A model generated the notes under the pieces. It did no database searches, was not told where the DNA came from, and saw nothing but the letters and a program-made list of their open reading frames with translations. Shown here piece by piece: positions 15,796 through 23,133 of a DNA stretch of 36,053 bases. Every line of letters starts with the position of its first letter. Position 1 is the first letter of the stretch. Position numbers and translations under genes: made by a program. Origin of the DNA: Alphaproteobacteria bacterium (lineage in GTDB: Bacteria > Pseudomonadota > Alphaproteobacteria > Sphingomonadales > Kordiimonadaceae); contig JAJFIU010000161.1 of the NCBI GenBank assembly GCA_021774695.1, positions 1 through 36,053 on the forward strand, given 5' to 3'.

Positions 15796-16329
15796 CTAAT
15801 CATTTGACCCTCCAGAAATGGAGGAAAACATTTCGTTCAACAGTCGAGTGACGGAGCGAGTTGAGACGCCTAATCGCTCGCCAATCGCTTTATTTGTCCA
15901 GCCTCTACGAACCAGCTGTAGCGCTGTACTCTGGCGACGCTTTTGAATGTATTTTTTGAGGTTTCGGCGTTGCCTTTGAACTAAGACTTCAGCAGCTACA
16001 GGCGCATCTAATGGGATTGCGTCCGCAATGATTTTATATGCTTGGAGCGCCGTATCGCAATTTGGCCGTACGCGACGATACATCGAGTAAACACGGGGTG
16101 CCTGGGCAAAAAAGGCTTTCCGTTTTCGCTCGAGTTCTTGCCTCGCAATCAGACTTAAATCTTCCGCGGGCTCGCTTGCAACTTTTGGTTCCGATTGTTT
16201 CGCGAAATGTGGTGAGCCAGAAGTGAGCCGCGCGAGCATGGGCTCAATTGACTGTATGGTTTCAGCCGCGACGTTGGCCGGGATATCGATAGCGATGCGA
16301 ATAGTGATTTTGTCGGGGGTGTCAGACAT
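15796..16329 (-). CDS. Small HTH protein of the element (right end)
   Basis: 177 aa with a C-terminal helix-turn-helix: RRGWTNKAIGERLGVSTRSVTRLLNEM (about 141-167 in two parts). The middle is very basic (RQRRNLKKYIQKRRQ). No catalytic motif. The layout suggests a sequence-specific DNA-binding protein, perhaps a resolvase-like accessory HTH without a catalytic domain or a transcription regulator. The ATG at 16329 is preceded by TTGGCGGTG at the same spacing as in rep. The gene starts about 100 bases inside the right end of the element, next to dif, and its product could act there; that is a guess. Confidence 0.75.
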   Translation of the reverse strand: MSDTPDKITIRIAIDIPANVAAETIQSIEPMLARLTSGSPHFAKQSEPKVASEPAEDLSLIARQELERKRKAFFAQAPRVYSMYRRVRPNCDTALQAYKIIADAIPLDAPVAAEVLVQRQRRNLKKYIQKRRQSTALQLVRRGWTNKAIGERLGVSTRSVTRLLNEMFSSISGGSND

Positions 16330-16425
16330 GAGACACCGCCAAGCGGCAGCAAATAATTATGGGAAGGGAATGAGGGAGCCGAAGAAAACCCGTTAAATCA
16401 AACGGTTGCCTTCTAAGGGAGTCAC

Positions 16426-16444
16426 ATAAAGCGCATAATTTATA
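16426..16444 (+). repeat. Right 19-bp direct repeat of the element
   Basis: Identical to 9993-10011. It forms the XerC arm and centre of the dif-like site at 16428-16455. Confidence 0.95.
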
Positions 16445-16455
16445 TTATGGGAAAT
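16428..16455 (+). other. dif: dif-like chromosome dimer resolution site (attR)
   Basis: XerC arm AAAGCGCATAA, centre TTTATA, XerD arm TTATGGGAAAT. Against the E. coli dif this is 8/11, 5/6 and 9/11 identical, with the inner GCGCATAA and TTATG kept. XerC and XerD act here to resolve chromosome dimers at the terminus. The site lies at the right junction of the element, so it is a hybrid of element XerC arm and chromosomal XerD arm, yet looks complete. It overlaps the stop codon of the CtlX-like gene. Confidence 0.82.
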
Positions 16456-17386
16456 TATATTGTCTAGGGCTAAGGTGGACACCAGCCAGCATACAGCGCA
16501 CCGAACCGCCTGCATACTCTATGGTTGGCACTTCCAGCGCCAGAATTTGGGCGCTAAGCTCTATGCGTTTAATTTGCTCGGCCATAAGTGACTGCAGAGC
16601 TCGCGCCGACAGCACCAGCGTCCTACCGCTGCTTCCGTGCAGCTCGATGGCATTTCCGGCAAAATTTGAAATCTGCTGGTTCGTCAGTGCAATCACATCG
16701 CGCCCGGACACCTCAAGCCGCTGGGTAATTTCCTCGCGACGCCACGCATCCTCGATCATATCAAGGCCAATCAGCACAAAATCAGTGGCGATACACATCA
16801 GAACATTGGTGTGATACACCGGCAATCCGCCGGTATCGATCGCATCAAAAACCATCGGTTCATAATTAAAATGGGTACAAAACCGTTCCAAAATCACCGG
16901 ATTTGTGCGGTTTGAACTGACAGCATAGGCAACACGCTCAATATGATCCAACACCATGGCGCCCGTGCCTTCAAGAAACAAACCATCGGGCTCAAGCCCC
17001 GAATAATCAATCACATCCTGCACACGATAGGTGTTTTTCAACATGTCTATTATGTCTGAGCGCCGCTCCAGGCGGCGGTTTTCCGCAAACATCGGGTAAA
17101 TCGCCACGTGGCCGCCAGTATGAGTTGAAAACCAGTTATTGGGGAAAACCGCGTCCGGCGTTAACCGCCCCTCATCCTCAAAAATGTGGGTTTGAATGCC
17201 TGCGAAATTCAGCTGTTCAGCCGCGCGCGTTACTTCCTCAAACGCATCTTTTGCTATCTGGTTGGGGTCTTGACCTTCGACGCTTTGCTGGAATGCGTTG
17301 TCATTCGCGGTTTCCTGATTAGGGGAAAAATGATGCGGCCTAACCATAATAACGGCGGTTGGCGCCTGAGCACTGCGATGATCCAT
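16445..17386 (-). CDS. ctlX: CtlX-type arginine/citrulline hydrolase family protein
   Basis: A member of the guanidino-group-modifying (arginine deiminase-like) superfamily, of the CtlX type, a cytoplasmic C-N hydrolase. Motifs seen: VIMVRPHHFSPNQETANDN near the start, PDAVFPNNWFSTH with D79 and the Asn pair, LEGTGAMVLDH with E139, YHTNVLMC with catalytic His192, and GGSVRCMLAG with the nucleophile C298. The order Asp, Glu, His, Cys is that of the family. The substrate is probably citrulline or an arginine derivative. ATG start at 17386 without a clear ribosome site. Its TAA stop falls in the XerD arm of dif, so the reading frame was not disrupted by the element. Confidence 0.88.
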   Translation of the reverse strand: MDHRSAQAPTAVIMVRPHHFSPNQETANDNAFQQSVEGQDPNQIAKDAFEEVTRAAEQLNFAGIQTHIFEDEGRLTPDAVFPNNWFSTHTGGHVAIYPMFAENRRLERRSDIIDMLKNTYRVQDVIDYSGLEPDGLFLEGTGAMVLDHIERVAYAVSSNRTNPVILERFCTHFNYEPMVFDAIDTGGLPVYHTNVLMCIATDFVLIGLDMIEDAWRREEITQRLEVSGRDVIALTNQQISNFAGNAIELHGSSGRTLVLSARALQSLMAEQIKRIELSAQILALEVPTIEYAGGSVRCMLAGVHLSPRQYNFP

Positions 17387-17551
17387 ATTTTATATATTAC
17401 CTTAAACTATGTTCACAAACAATTGATTTAATACAGTTTTATATAAACAATAATAGATAGCCACTCACTCGAAATTCACCTGTAGTTTACTTTTACGAGA
17501 AATGGCCGCTAAACCGCAATAACAAAAATAGCGTTTGCGACACCATTAGAG

Positions 17552-17561
17552 CCACATGTGG
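17552..17561. promoter_or_regulatory. Perfect 10-bp palindrome upstream of the flavoprotein gene
   Basis: CCACATGTGG lies in the 237-base gap between the divergent CtlX-like and flavoprotein genes, about 60 bases before the latter. Possible operator; the rest of the gap shows only AT-rich DNA near the CtlX start. Confidence 0.25.
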
Positions 17562-17623
17562 TTGAATAGAGTTGCACGGCCAGTCCACACGTCCTAGAAA
17601 TTGGCGCTAGGGAACGGAGTTTC

Positions 17624-18874
17624 ATGGCAATCACCCAACACAAATGCGACGCTGCAATTATCGGAGCCGGACCCACAGGCCTGATGGCGGCAGAAGAACT
17701 GGCACGCGCAGGCTACACTGTTGAAATTTTCGAGCGTATGCCAACCCCTGCCCGTAAATTCCTGATGGCCGGAAAATCAGGCCTGAACATCACCCACAGT
17801 GAAGACTTATCCATATTTACAAGCCGCTACGGAAAATCAGCTGACAATCTAACCAAGCCGATTGAAGCCTTTTCCAACATTGAAATTCGCAAGTGGGTCG
17901 AAGACCTCGGTATCGAAACATTTGTTGGTTCTTCCGGCCGGGTTTTCCCAAAGGCGTTTAAGGCATCGCCTTTGCTGCGTGCGTGGCTGCACCGGCTGAA
18001 CGACATGGGGGTTAAATTACACTTGCGAACCAATTGGCAAGGCTGGGACCCTGAGAGCAACAATCTGATGTTTATGGGGCCAAATGGTGCCCTCCAGGCC
18101 CAAGCAGGCACCACTGTTCTTGCGCTTGGCGGCACAAGCTGGCCAAAGCTTGGCTCAAACGGTGAGTGGCAGCAAGCGTTGAGGGATAAAGCCGTTAAGT
18201 TGGAGCCCTTCCGTCCCTCCAACTGCGGTTTTAACATCAAGTGGAGCGATTATTTTCGCGAGCGGTATGCTGGAGAGCCGATCAAAAACTGTATACTAAA
18301 CTTTGCTGGCACAAGTGCGAAAGGTGACGTGATGGTCACGGCCAACGGCATTGAAGGCGGTACGGTTTACAAGCTGTCAGCCCCTATAGTTGAAGCGCTT
18401 GGAAACAACCAGCCAGCATCCATTACAATTGACCTAACACCAGATCGGTCCACTAAGCAGCTGGAAGACCGGCTAGCACAACCACAGGGAAAACGGTCTC
18501 TAAGTGATCATATACGGCGTAAAACCGGCTTAAAAGGTGTTCAGATAGGGTTGCTGCGCGAATTTGCGGCCAAAGAGGCTTTCAGCAGCGCTGAAGGGAT
18601 TGCAGGCTTGATTAAATCTATATCAATTCCGATAAAATCAGTCCGACCGATCGAAGAAGCAATCAGCGTAGCAGGCGGCGTATCCTTTGATGGGTTGGAT
18701 GAAAACCTGATGCTGACAGCCCTACCCGGCACTTTTTGTGCCGGTGAAATGGTGGCGTGGGATGCACCCACAGGCGGCTATTTGTTAACCGCATGTCTGG
18801 CACAGGGAAAACAAGCCGCAGTCGGTGCCGCAGCGTGGCTTGACAAGATGCATGGAGCTCAAGATAAGTGTTGA
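17624..18874 (+). CDS. HI0933-family flavoprotein (PP_4765 type)
   Basis: A FAD-dependent protein of the HI0933/YhiN-like family, subgroup of PP_4765. The dinucleotide-binding motif is AIIGAGPTGLMAAEEL (residues 11-26). The family signature RKFLMAGKSGLNITHSE follows at about 43-59. A late FCAGEMVAWDAPTGGYLLTACLAQG matches the second FAD-contact region. The substrate of this widespread family is unknown. ATG 17624 with GGAG eight bases upstream. A DUF1289 gene follows after 24 bases, so the two are probably co-transcribed. The length of 416 aa is normal. Confidence 0.92.
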   Translation: MAITQHKCDAAIIGAGPTGLMAAEELARAGYTVEIFERMPTPARKFLMAGKSGLNITHSEDLSIFTSRYGKSADNLTKPIEAFSNIEIRKWVEDLGIETFVGSSGRVFPKAFKASPLLRAWLHRLNDMGVKLHLRTNWQGWDPESNNLMFMGPNGALQAQAGTTVLALGGTSWPKLGSNGEWQQALRDKAVKLEPFRPSNCGFNIKWSDYFRERYAGEPIKNCILNFAGTSAKGDVMVTANGIEGGTVYKLSAPIVEALGNNQPASITIDLTPDRSTKQLEDRLAQPQGKRSLSDHIRRKTGLKGVQIGLLREFAAKEAFSSAEGIAGLIKSISIPIKSVRPIEEAISVAGGVSFDGLDENLMLTALPGTFCAGEMVAWDAPTGGYLLTACLAQGKQAAVGAAAWLDKMHGAQDKC

Positions 18875-18898
18875 GCCTTCTGTATTTGAGTAATCACC

Positions 18899-19078
18899 AT
18901 GAATGAAATGACGATTGAAAGCCCATGCGTAAGCATTTGCCAACTCAACGATAAGGGCACGCTTTGCACAGGGTGTTATCGAAGCCGCGGCGAAATTGGT
19001 GAATGGCTTGCCGCCAGCGACGACCGCAAACACGAGATCATCAAAAACGCAGAGTTTCGAAGCAAAAATAGAAGCTGA
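18899..19078 (+). CDS. DUF1289 family small Cys-rich protein
   Basis: A 59-aa protein. It opens with MNEMTIESPCVSICQLNDK and continues through LCTGCYRSRGEIGEW. Four cysteines (C10, C14, C23, C26) in CxxxC...CxxC spacing, followed by the EIGEW motif, define DUF1289. A bound metal is likely but unproven. It begins 24 bases after the flavoprotein stop. The role is unknown; the family often sits beside oxidoreductase genes. Confidence 0.88.
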   Translation: MNEMTIESPCVSICQLNDKGTLCTGCYRSRGEIGEWLAASDDRKHEIIKNAEFRSKNRS

Positions 19079-19126
19079 AGCTGGAACATAAAAGCTATAG
19101 TGTAGGCCGTATTGATCAGCAGGGTA

Positions 19127-19915
19127 TCAGGGCCTCAAAATTAAAGTATCACCACGAAATTCAACGCTGGCAAAGCGATCCAGCAGCGTCATACCAAGGA
19201 GAGAGCCCTGCATTTCTGCCCCGTTTACGGTAATCGGCACATCAAAGAAAGTCTGGTCTCCCACTCCTACGCTGGTAATAGTTGCGCGCGCAAATGACAC
19301 GGAGCCGTTGGCGGTATCAGCACGACCGGAGAACTCCAGCTGATTGGACCTGAGGCCAATCTTTTTCGCGTCTTCTGGGCTGAGAACCACATTGGACGCG
19401 CCTGTGTCCACCATCAACAACAGTGGTACGCCGTTAAACGAGGCACGCAGCCAAAAATGACCGTCCCTGTTGCGTTGCACGACCAGGCCATCACCGGTGG
19501 AAATCACACCCGCGGGATCAAGTGCGGCCATAAATCGATCACCAAAATCTGAGCGGTATAGATAAAAGCCTGAGATGGTTACGATTATCGCCACCCATAT
19601 GCCGGCAATTTTAACCAATCTCATTAAACTTGAACGGCTCCAGAATGCTGCTGCGCCGCCAAATATGAACAAAATAATCATCGCGCGGACCAGATAGGGG
19701 TCGAGGCCACCGGTAATAGGAAAGGCAAGCGAAAGACCTACTAGCAGCAGTACCATACCTAAAACGAACGCAATAAAGCGCGTTAGCGGCCTTGTGTGGC
19801 CGCCGTAATGCAAGTCTTTGGCGGATATTTGCTTCGGCTCTTTGTGCTGACCACGAAGTCTATCCTGCAATTTTTCAGGATCATGATCCGGCACTCGCCA
19901 CGGCTCGTTTGCCAC
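19127..19915 (-). CDS. Membrane-anchored retropepsin-like aspartic protease
   Basis: The N-terminal 45 residues are soluble and charged, followed by about three membrane segments (about 46-66, 73-92, 98-118). The C-terminal half is a retropepsin-like domain: LLLMVDTGASNVVLSPEDAKKIGL with the catalytic Asp of DTG, a flap-like region, and LLGMTLLDRFASVEFRGDTLIL, the end-of-domain signature of the TIGR02281-type clan AA proteases. One Asp per chain means it acts as a dimer. The start is GTG 19915 with GGAG six bases upstream. It is last in the dacA-to-MBL run, 52 bases downstream of the MBL gene. The target is unknown; the membrane topology leaves the catalytic side uncertain. Confidence 0.88.
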   Translation of the reverse strand: MANEPWRVPDHDPEKLQDRLRGQHKEPKQISAKDLHYGGHTRPLTRFIAFVLGMVLLLVGLSLAFPITGGLDPYLVRAMIILFIFGGAAAFWSRSSLMRLVKIAGIWVAIIVTISGFYLYRSDFGDRFMAALDPAGVISTGDGLVVQRNRDGHFWLRASFNGVPLLLMVDTGASNVVLSPEDAKKIGLRSNQLEFSGRADTANGSVSFARATITSVGVGDQTFFDVPITVNGAEMQGSLLGMTLLDRFASVEFRGDTLILRP

Positions 19916-19967
19916 AATAATCTCCGTTGCCGTCTTGGTTTGCTGTCTACATCCAGTATATGGGCAA

Positions 19968-20720
19968 TTAAACTTCTATGACCATCCCATCATACGCTGG
20001 CACAACGCCAGCTGGCAATTCTCGGACGAGTGTTTCATAATCCATATCCCAAGTCATATGGGTTATTATAGCCCGTTCTGGTTTTATTTTATCAATCCAT
20101 TCAAGGGTTTGCGTCAAATGTGAATGGGTGGGGTGTGGCTGATAACGTAACGCATCAACCACCCAAATTTTTACCCCCTTCAAAGCGTCAAATGCGGTTT
20201 CAGGCAAACGGTTGAGGTCCGTCGAATAGGCAAAATCACCGAATCGGTAGCCGAGGCTGATACCGCCGCCATGCCCTTGCTCGAACGGGCGCATGGTTAC
20301 CGCACCCACTTTTTTGGGGCCCGCCAATATATACGGCGAGCAAATCGCCGGGTAACCGTCCACGCTTTTGAACACATAGCCAAAGCGTTGCTTTAACAGG
20401 TCAATGGTTTGAGGATCGCCGTAAACCGGGATTTTCTCTCGCTTCAAATGGTAGAAACCGCGCAAATCATCGATGCCTTGGGTATGATCCGCGTGGTCAT
20501 GGGTATAGAACACTGCGTCCAAATTTCCGACACCCGCCGCCAGCATCTGCGCGCGCAGGTCTGGGCTAGTGTCTATTAAAATCTTTGTGCCGTCCTCTTC
20601 TACCAAAACACTAGCGCGTAGGCGGTGGTTTTTTGGATTGGTAGGGTCACAAGCGCCCCAATATTCCGGCATTTTAGGGACACCTCCTGATGTGCCGCAG
20701 CCGAGGATTGTTAATTTCAC
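19968..20720 (-). CDS. MBL-fold metallohydrolase (PhnP-like)
   Basis: A cytoplasmic metallo-beta-lactamase-fold hydrolase, 250 aa. The opening LTILGCGTSGGVP and the metal motif YTHDHADHTQGIDDLR (His, His, Asp, His) are those of PhnP-type phosphodiesterases. Further ligands lie in EQGHGGG, DFAYSTDLNRLP and IITHMTWDMDY. The usual substrate class is cyclic phosphodiesters; this group is also placed beside tatD in many alphaproteobacteria. The start is GTG, overlapping the tatD stop by four bases (GTGA), so translation is coupled. Confidence 0.92.
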   Translation of the reverse strand: MKLTILGCGTSGGVPKMPEYWGACDPTNPKNHRLRASVLVEEDGTKILIDTSPDLRAQMLAAGVGNLDAVFYTHDHADHTQGIDDLRGFYHLKREKIPVYGDPQTIDLLKQRFGYVFKSVDGYPAICSPYILAGPKKVGAVTMRPFEQGHGGGISLGYRFGDFAYSTDLNRLPETAFDALKGVKIWVVDALRYQPHPTHSHLTQTLEWIDKIKPERAIITHMTWDMDYETLVRELPAGVVPAYDGMVIEV

Positions 20721-21529
20721 GCTCCTGCTCCCACAGTAGGCGGCGTTACCTTATTGAAAAGATTATAGAAATTCTCTGTTGTAGTTTGCTGTAGTGTATC
20801 AAATTCCACACCTCTAAGGTCAGCAACAAAGCGTGCGGTATCCATCACAAAGGCTGGCTCACAGGTTTTACCCCGATGAGGAACCGGCGCCAGAAACGGT
20901 GCATCTGTCTCTACCAAAAGCCGGTTTTCTGGGATCGTTTTGACAATTTCCTGCAATTCTTTAGCGTTTTTGAAGGTCGCAATGCCCGAAATGGAGATGT
21001 AAAAGCCCATTTTCAGAACTGAATCGGCCAAAAATTGACTGGCAGTGAAGCAATGGATGACTCCCGTGAAAGCCCCCTTCTCCATTTCTCCCTGAATAAT
21101 TTTCACACAGTCCTGATCGGCATCACGGGTATGAACAATCACTGGCAAACCAGTTTCTCGTGCCGCGGCAATATGAGCGCGGAAATTAATCTTCTGCATA
21201 TCCCGAGGGGCGTTGTCATAAAAATAATCAAGTCCGGTTTCGCCGATACCAACAATTTTTGGATGTGCCGCTCGGCTCAATAATGCGTCCAAAGCAACGT
21301 CAGGCTCGTTTTCAGCTTCGTGAGGGTGAATACCGACCGTGCCAAACACGTCGTCGTGGTTTTCCACAATATCAACGATCTCCTGATACTCGCTGAGTTT
21401 GGTGTTGATGGCTAGCATACAGCCAACACCAGCATCCCGCGCCCGCGCTATCACTGCACCCTGATCTTCCACTAAGCCTTTGTAATTCAAGTGACAATGG
21501 CTATCAACAATGTAGCCATACTGTGTCAT
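20717..21529 (-). CDS. tatD: TatD family metal-dependent DNase
   Basis: A cytoplasmic TIM-barrel nuclease of the TatD/YcfH type. Metal-site motifs: VDSHCHLNY near the start, GIGETGLDYFYD, PVIVHTRDAD, GVIHCFTAS and LLVETDAPFLAPVPHRGK. The 270 aa length is typical. Family members cleave DNA 3'-5' and take part in repair or quality control; the exact role is unsettled. ATG start with a four-base overlap with the metG stop (ATGA) and a four-base overlap with the MBL gene downstream. Confidence 0.93.
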   Translation of the reverse strand: MTQYGYIVDSHCHLNYKGLVEDQGAVIARARDAGVGCMLAINTKLSEYQEIVDIVENHDDVFGTVGIHPHEAENEPDVALDALLSRAAHPKIVGIGETGLDYFYDNAPRDMQKINFRAHIAAARETGLPVIVHTRDADQDCVKIIQGEMEKGAFTGVIHCFTASQFLADSVLKMGFYISISGIATFKNAKELQEIVKTIPENRLLVETDAPFLAPVPHRGKTCEPAFVMDTARFVADLRGVEFDTLQQTTTENFYNLFNKVTPPTVGAGA

Positions 21530-23091
21530 TCAGTGTCACCGTCAACAACAGGCATCTCCAGCCGCGGGAATATCACGTCAGGCTTTATGATGGTCGTACC
21601 CGACACCAAGCGATGGTCCGCGCCCAGAAAAGCGAATGATCGCTCTTTAACACTGATACCGAGACCATCTAGTAGCCTACCAGCCGCATCTGGAACGATT
21701 GGCTGGATGAGGATTGCTAGCTGGCGAATAACTTCGGCCAACACATAGAGCACTGTCTTCATCCGCTCCGTGTCTGTTTTCTTCAGCTTCCACGGTTCTT
21801 CAACAGAAATATAACTGTCTGCGTCCGAGGCAACTTTCCAGATAGCTTCGAATGCCTTATGGAAAGCCTGATTATCCATATGGTTACGAACTTCATCAAG
21901 TAAAACATCAGTTTTGGTCAACAACTCATTATCTTCACTAGATAATTCATTATGGGTAGGTATGGCGCCGTCACAGTTTTTAACAATCAAGCCAAGTGTT
22001 CGGTTGTTCAAGTTACCGATACCGTTTGCCAAGTCCGCATTGCAGCGCTGAACAAAGGAGGTGCGGGAAAAGTCACCGTCATTACCAAACGGCACTTCCC
22101 GCAACAGATAAAAACGCACCGCATCGAGGCCGTAGCTTTCGATAAGCTCGAACGGATCAATAACATTGCCGAGTGACTTTGAAATTTTCTGCCCTTCATT
22201 TGTCCACCAGCCGTGCGCAAACACCCGATGCGGTAGCGGCAATTCAGCGGCAAGCAAAAACGCAGGCCAGTAAACTGCATGGAAACGCAATATGTCTTTA
22301 CCGATCATATGAACATTGGCTGGCCAGAAAGCCTTATAGCTATCAGACTCTTCGTCCGGGTATCCAACGGCTGTTAAATAATTGGCAAGCGCATCAATCC
22401 AGACATACATAATATGCCCTTCTTTTCCTGGCACAGGCACACCCCAGCTAAAGCTGGTACGGGAGATGGACAGATCCAGAAGGCCGCCGGAGACAAAGCT
22501 GCGCACTTCATTGAGCCGGGATTTAGGCATCACGAAATCGGGTTGATCTTCATAGAGTTCGAGCAGCTTGTCCTGCATGGCGGAAAGGCGAAAGAAATAG
22601 CTGGGCTCTTCTACCCATTCAACAGGTGCGCCAGACGGAGCCTGCTTTTCACCGCCCTCGCCTTCACTCAGCTCGTCTTCGCTATAAAAGGCCTCGTCCC
22701 TTACCGAATACCAACCCGCGTAACTATCTTCATAAATGAAACCTTTTTCTTCCAACACTTGCCATAGACGCTGTACTGACACCCGGTGCCGCGGCTCGGT
22801 GGTGCGAATAAACTGGTCGTTGGAAAATTTCATGGCTTCGGCCAACTGGCCGAACCGCGCGGAAACCTTGTCGCAAAACTCCTGCGGCGGCATACCGGCT
22901 TTTTCCGCTGATTTTTCCACCTTTTGGCCGTGCTCATCTGTGCCCGTCAGGAACATAACATCGTAACCGTCCAACCGCTTGAAGCGCGCGAGTACATCAC
23001 ATGCAAGGGTGGTATAAGCGTGTCCAATGTGGGGAACGTCGTTCACATAGTAAATCGGCGTTGTAATATAAAAAGCTGGCCGCTCGCTCAT
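21526..23091 (-). CDS. metG: Methionyl-tRNA synthetase
   Basis: Charges tRNA-Met with methionine. Signature motifs: YITTPIYYVNDVPHIGHAYTT (HIGH at residues 21-24) and the KMSKS-like GQKISKSLGNVIDP. TGTDEHGQKV and LRFHAVYWPAFL are also typical. At about 521 aa it ends after the anticodon-binding helical domain and lacks the C-terminal tRNA-binding (dimer) domain. The ATG at 23091 is preceded by AGGA at good spacing; a TTG 42 bases upstream is in frame but lacks support. It is in the run dacA-tmk-holB-metG-tatD. Confidence 0.96.
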   Translation of the reverse strand: MSERPAFYITTPIYYVNDVPHIGHAYTTLACDVLARFKRLDGYDVMFLTGTDEHGQKVEKSAEKAGMPPQEFCDKVSARFGQLAEAMKFSNDQFIRTTEPRHRVSVQRLWQVLEEKGFIYEDSYAGWYSVRDEAFYSEDELSEGEGGEKQAPSGAPVEWVEEPSYFFRLSAMQDKLLELYEDQPDFVMPKSRLNEVRSFVSGGLLDLSISRTSFSWGVPVPGKEGHIMYVWIDALANYLTAVGYPDEESDSYKAFWPANVHMIGKDILRFHAVYWPAFLLAAELPLPHRVFAHGWWTNEGQKISKSLGNVIDPFELIESYGLDAVRFYLLREVPFGNDGDFSRTSFVQRCNADLANGIGNLNNRTLGLIVKNCDGAIPTHNELSSEDNELLTKTDVLLDEVRNHMDNQAFHKAFEAIWKVASDADSYISVEEPWKLKKTDTERMKTVLYVLAEVIRQLAILIQPIVPDAAGRLLDGLGISVKERSFAFLGADHRLVSGTTIIKPDVIFPRLEMPVVDGDTE

Positions 23092-23133
23092 ATCAATCCT
23101 GTCAGACAAAAAACATGAGCCATATTGGCCCAA

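Larger units (their letters stand above)
9993..16444. mobile_element. Putative Xer-dependent integrative element (IMEX) in the chromosomal dif site
   Basis: The region is bounded by 19-bp perfect direct repeats at 9993-10011 and 16426-16444, giving a unit of 6433 bases. The repeats match the XerC arm and central region of dif; only the right copy has a dif-like XerD arm. Contents: two small HTH proteins at the two ends, an XRE regulator divergent from a DUF4062 gene, a second XRE protein co-transcribed with an HUH rolling-circle Rep, a membrane protein and a structured non-coding stretch. No tyrosine or serine recombinase, no transposase and no recognisable filamentous phage coat or Zot gene is present. 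This fits elements that borrow the host XerC/XerD, such as CTX phage, the TLC satellite and the gonococcal island. Integration by Xer is inference from the site structure. Confidence 0.85.

Noticed and set aside
14886..15803. A 305-codon open frame on the minus strand inside the element
   Set aside because: It covers the membrane-protein gene on the opposite strand, is unusually rich in Cys, His and Trp, and crosses the structured non-coding region. The plus-strand product has proper membrane segments and a ribosome site.
10073..16329. Complete filamentous prophage of CTX type
   Set aside because: Rep and site logic fit, but I find no Zot/pI, coat or adsorption protein genes in the interval.
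9993..16444. Insertion sequence or transposon as the explanation of the 19-bp repeats
   Set aside because: The repeats are too long for a target duplication by most transposases, there are no terminal inverted repeats or transposase, and the repeat is half a dif site.
19079..19126. Hairpin-like AGGCC...GGCCT between converging genes
   Set aside because: The stem is broken by a large internal loop and no T-run follows on either strand, so I do not call a terminator.
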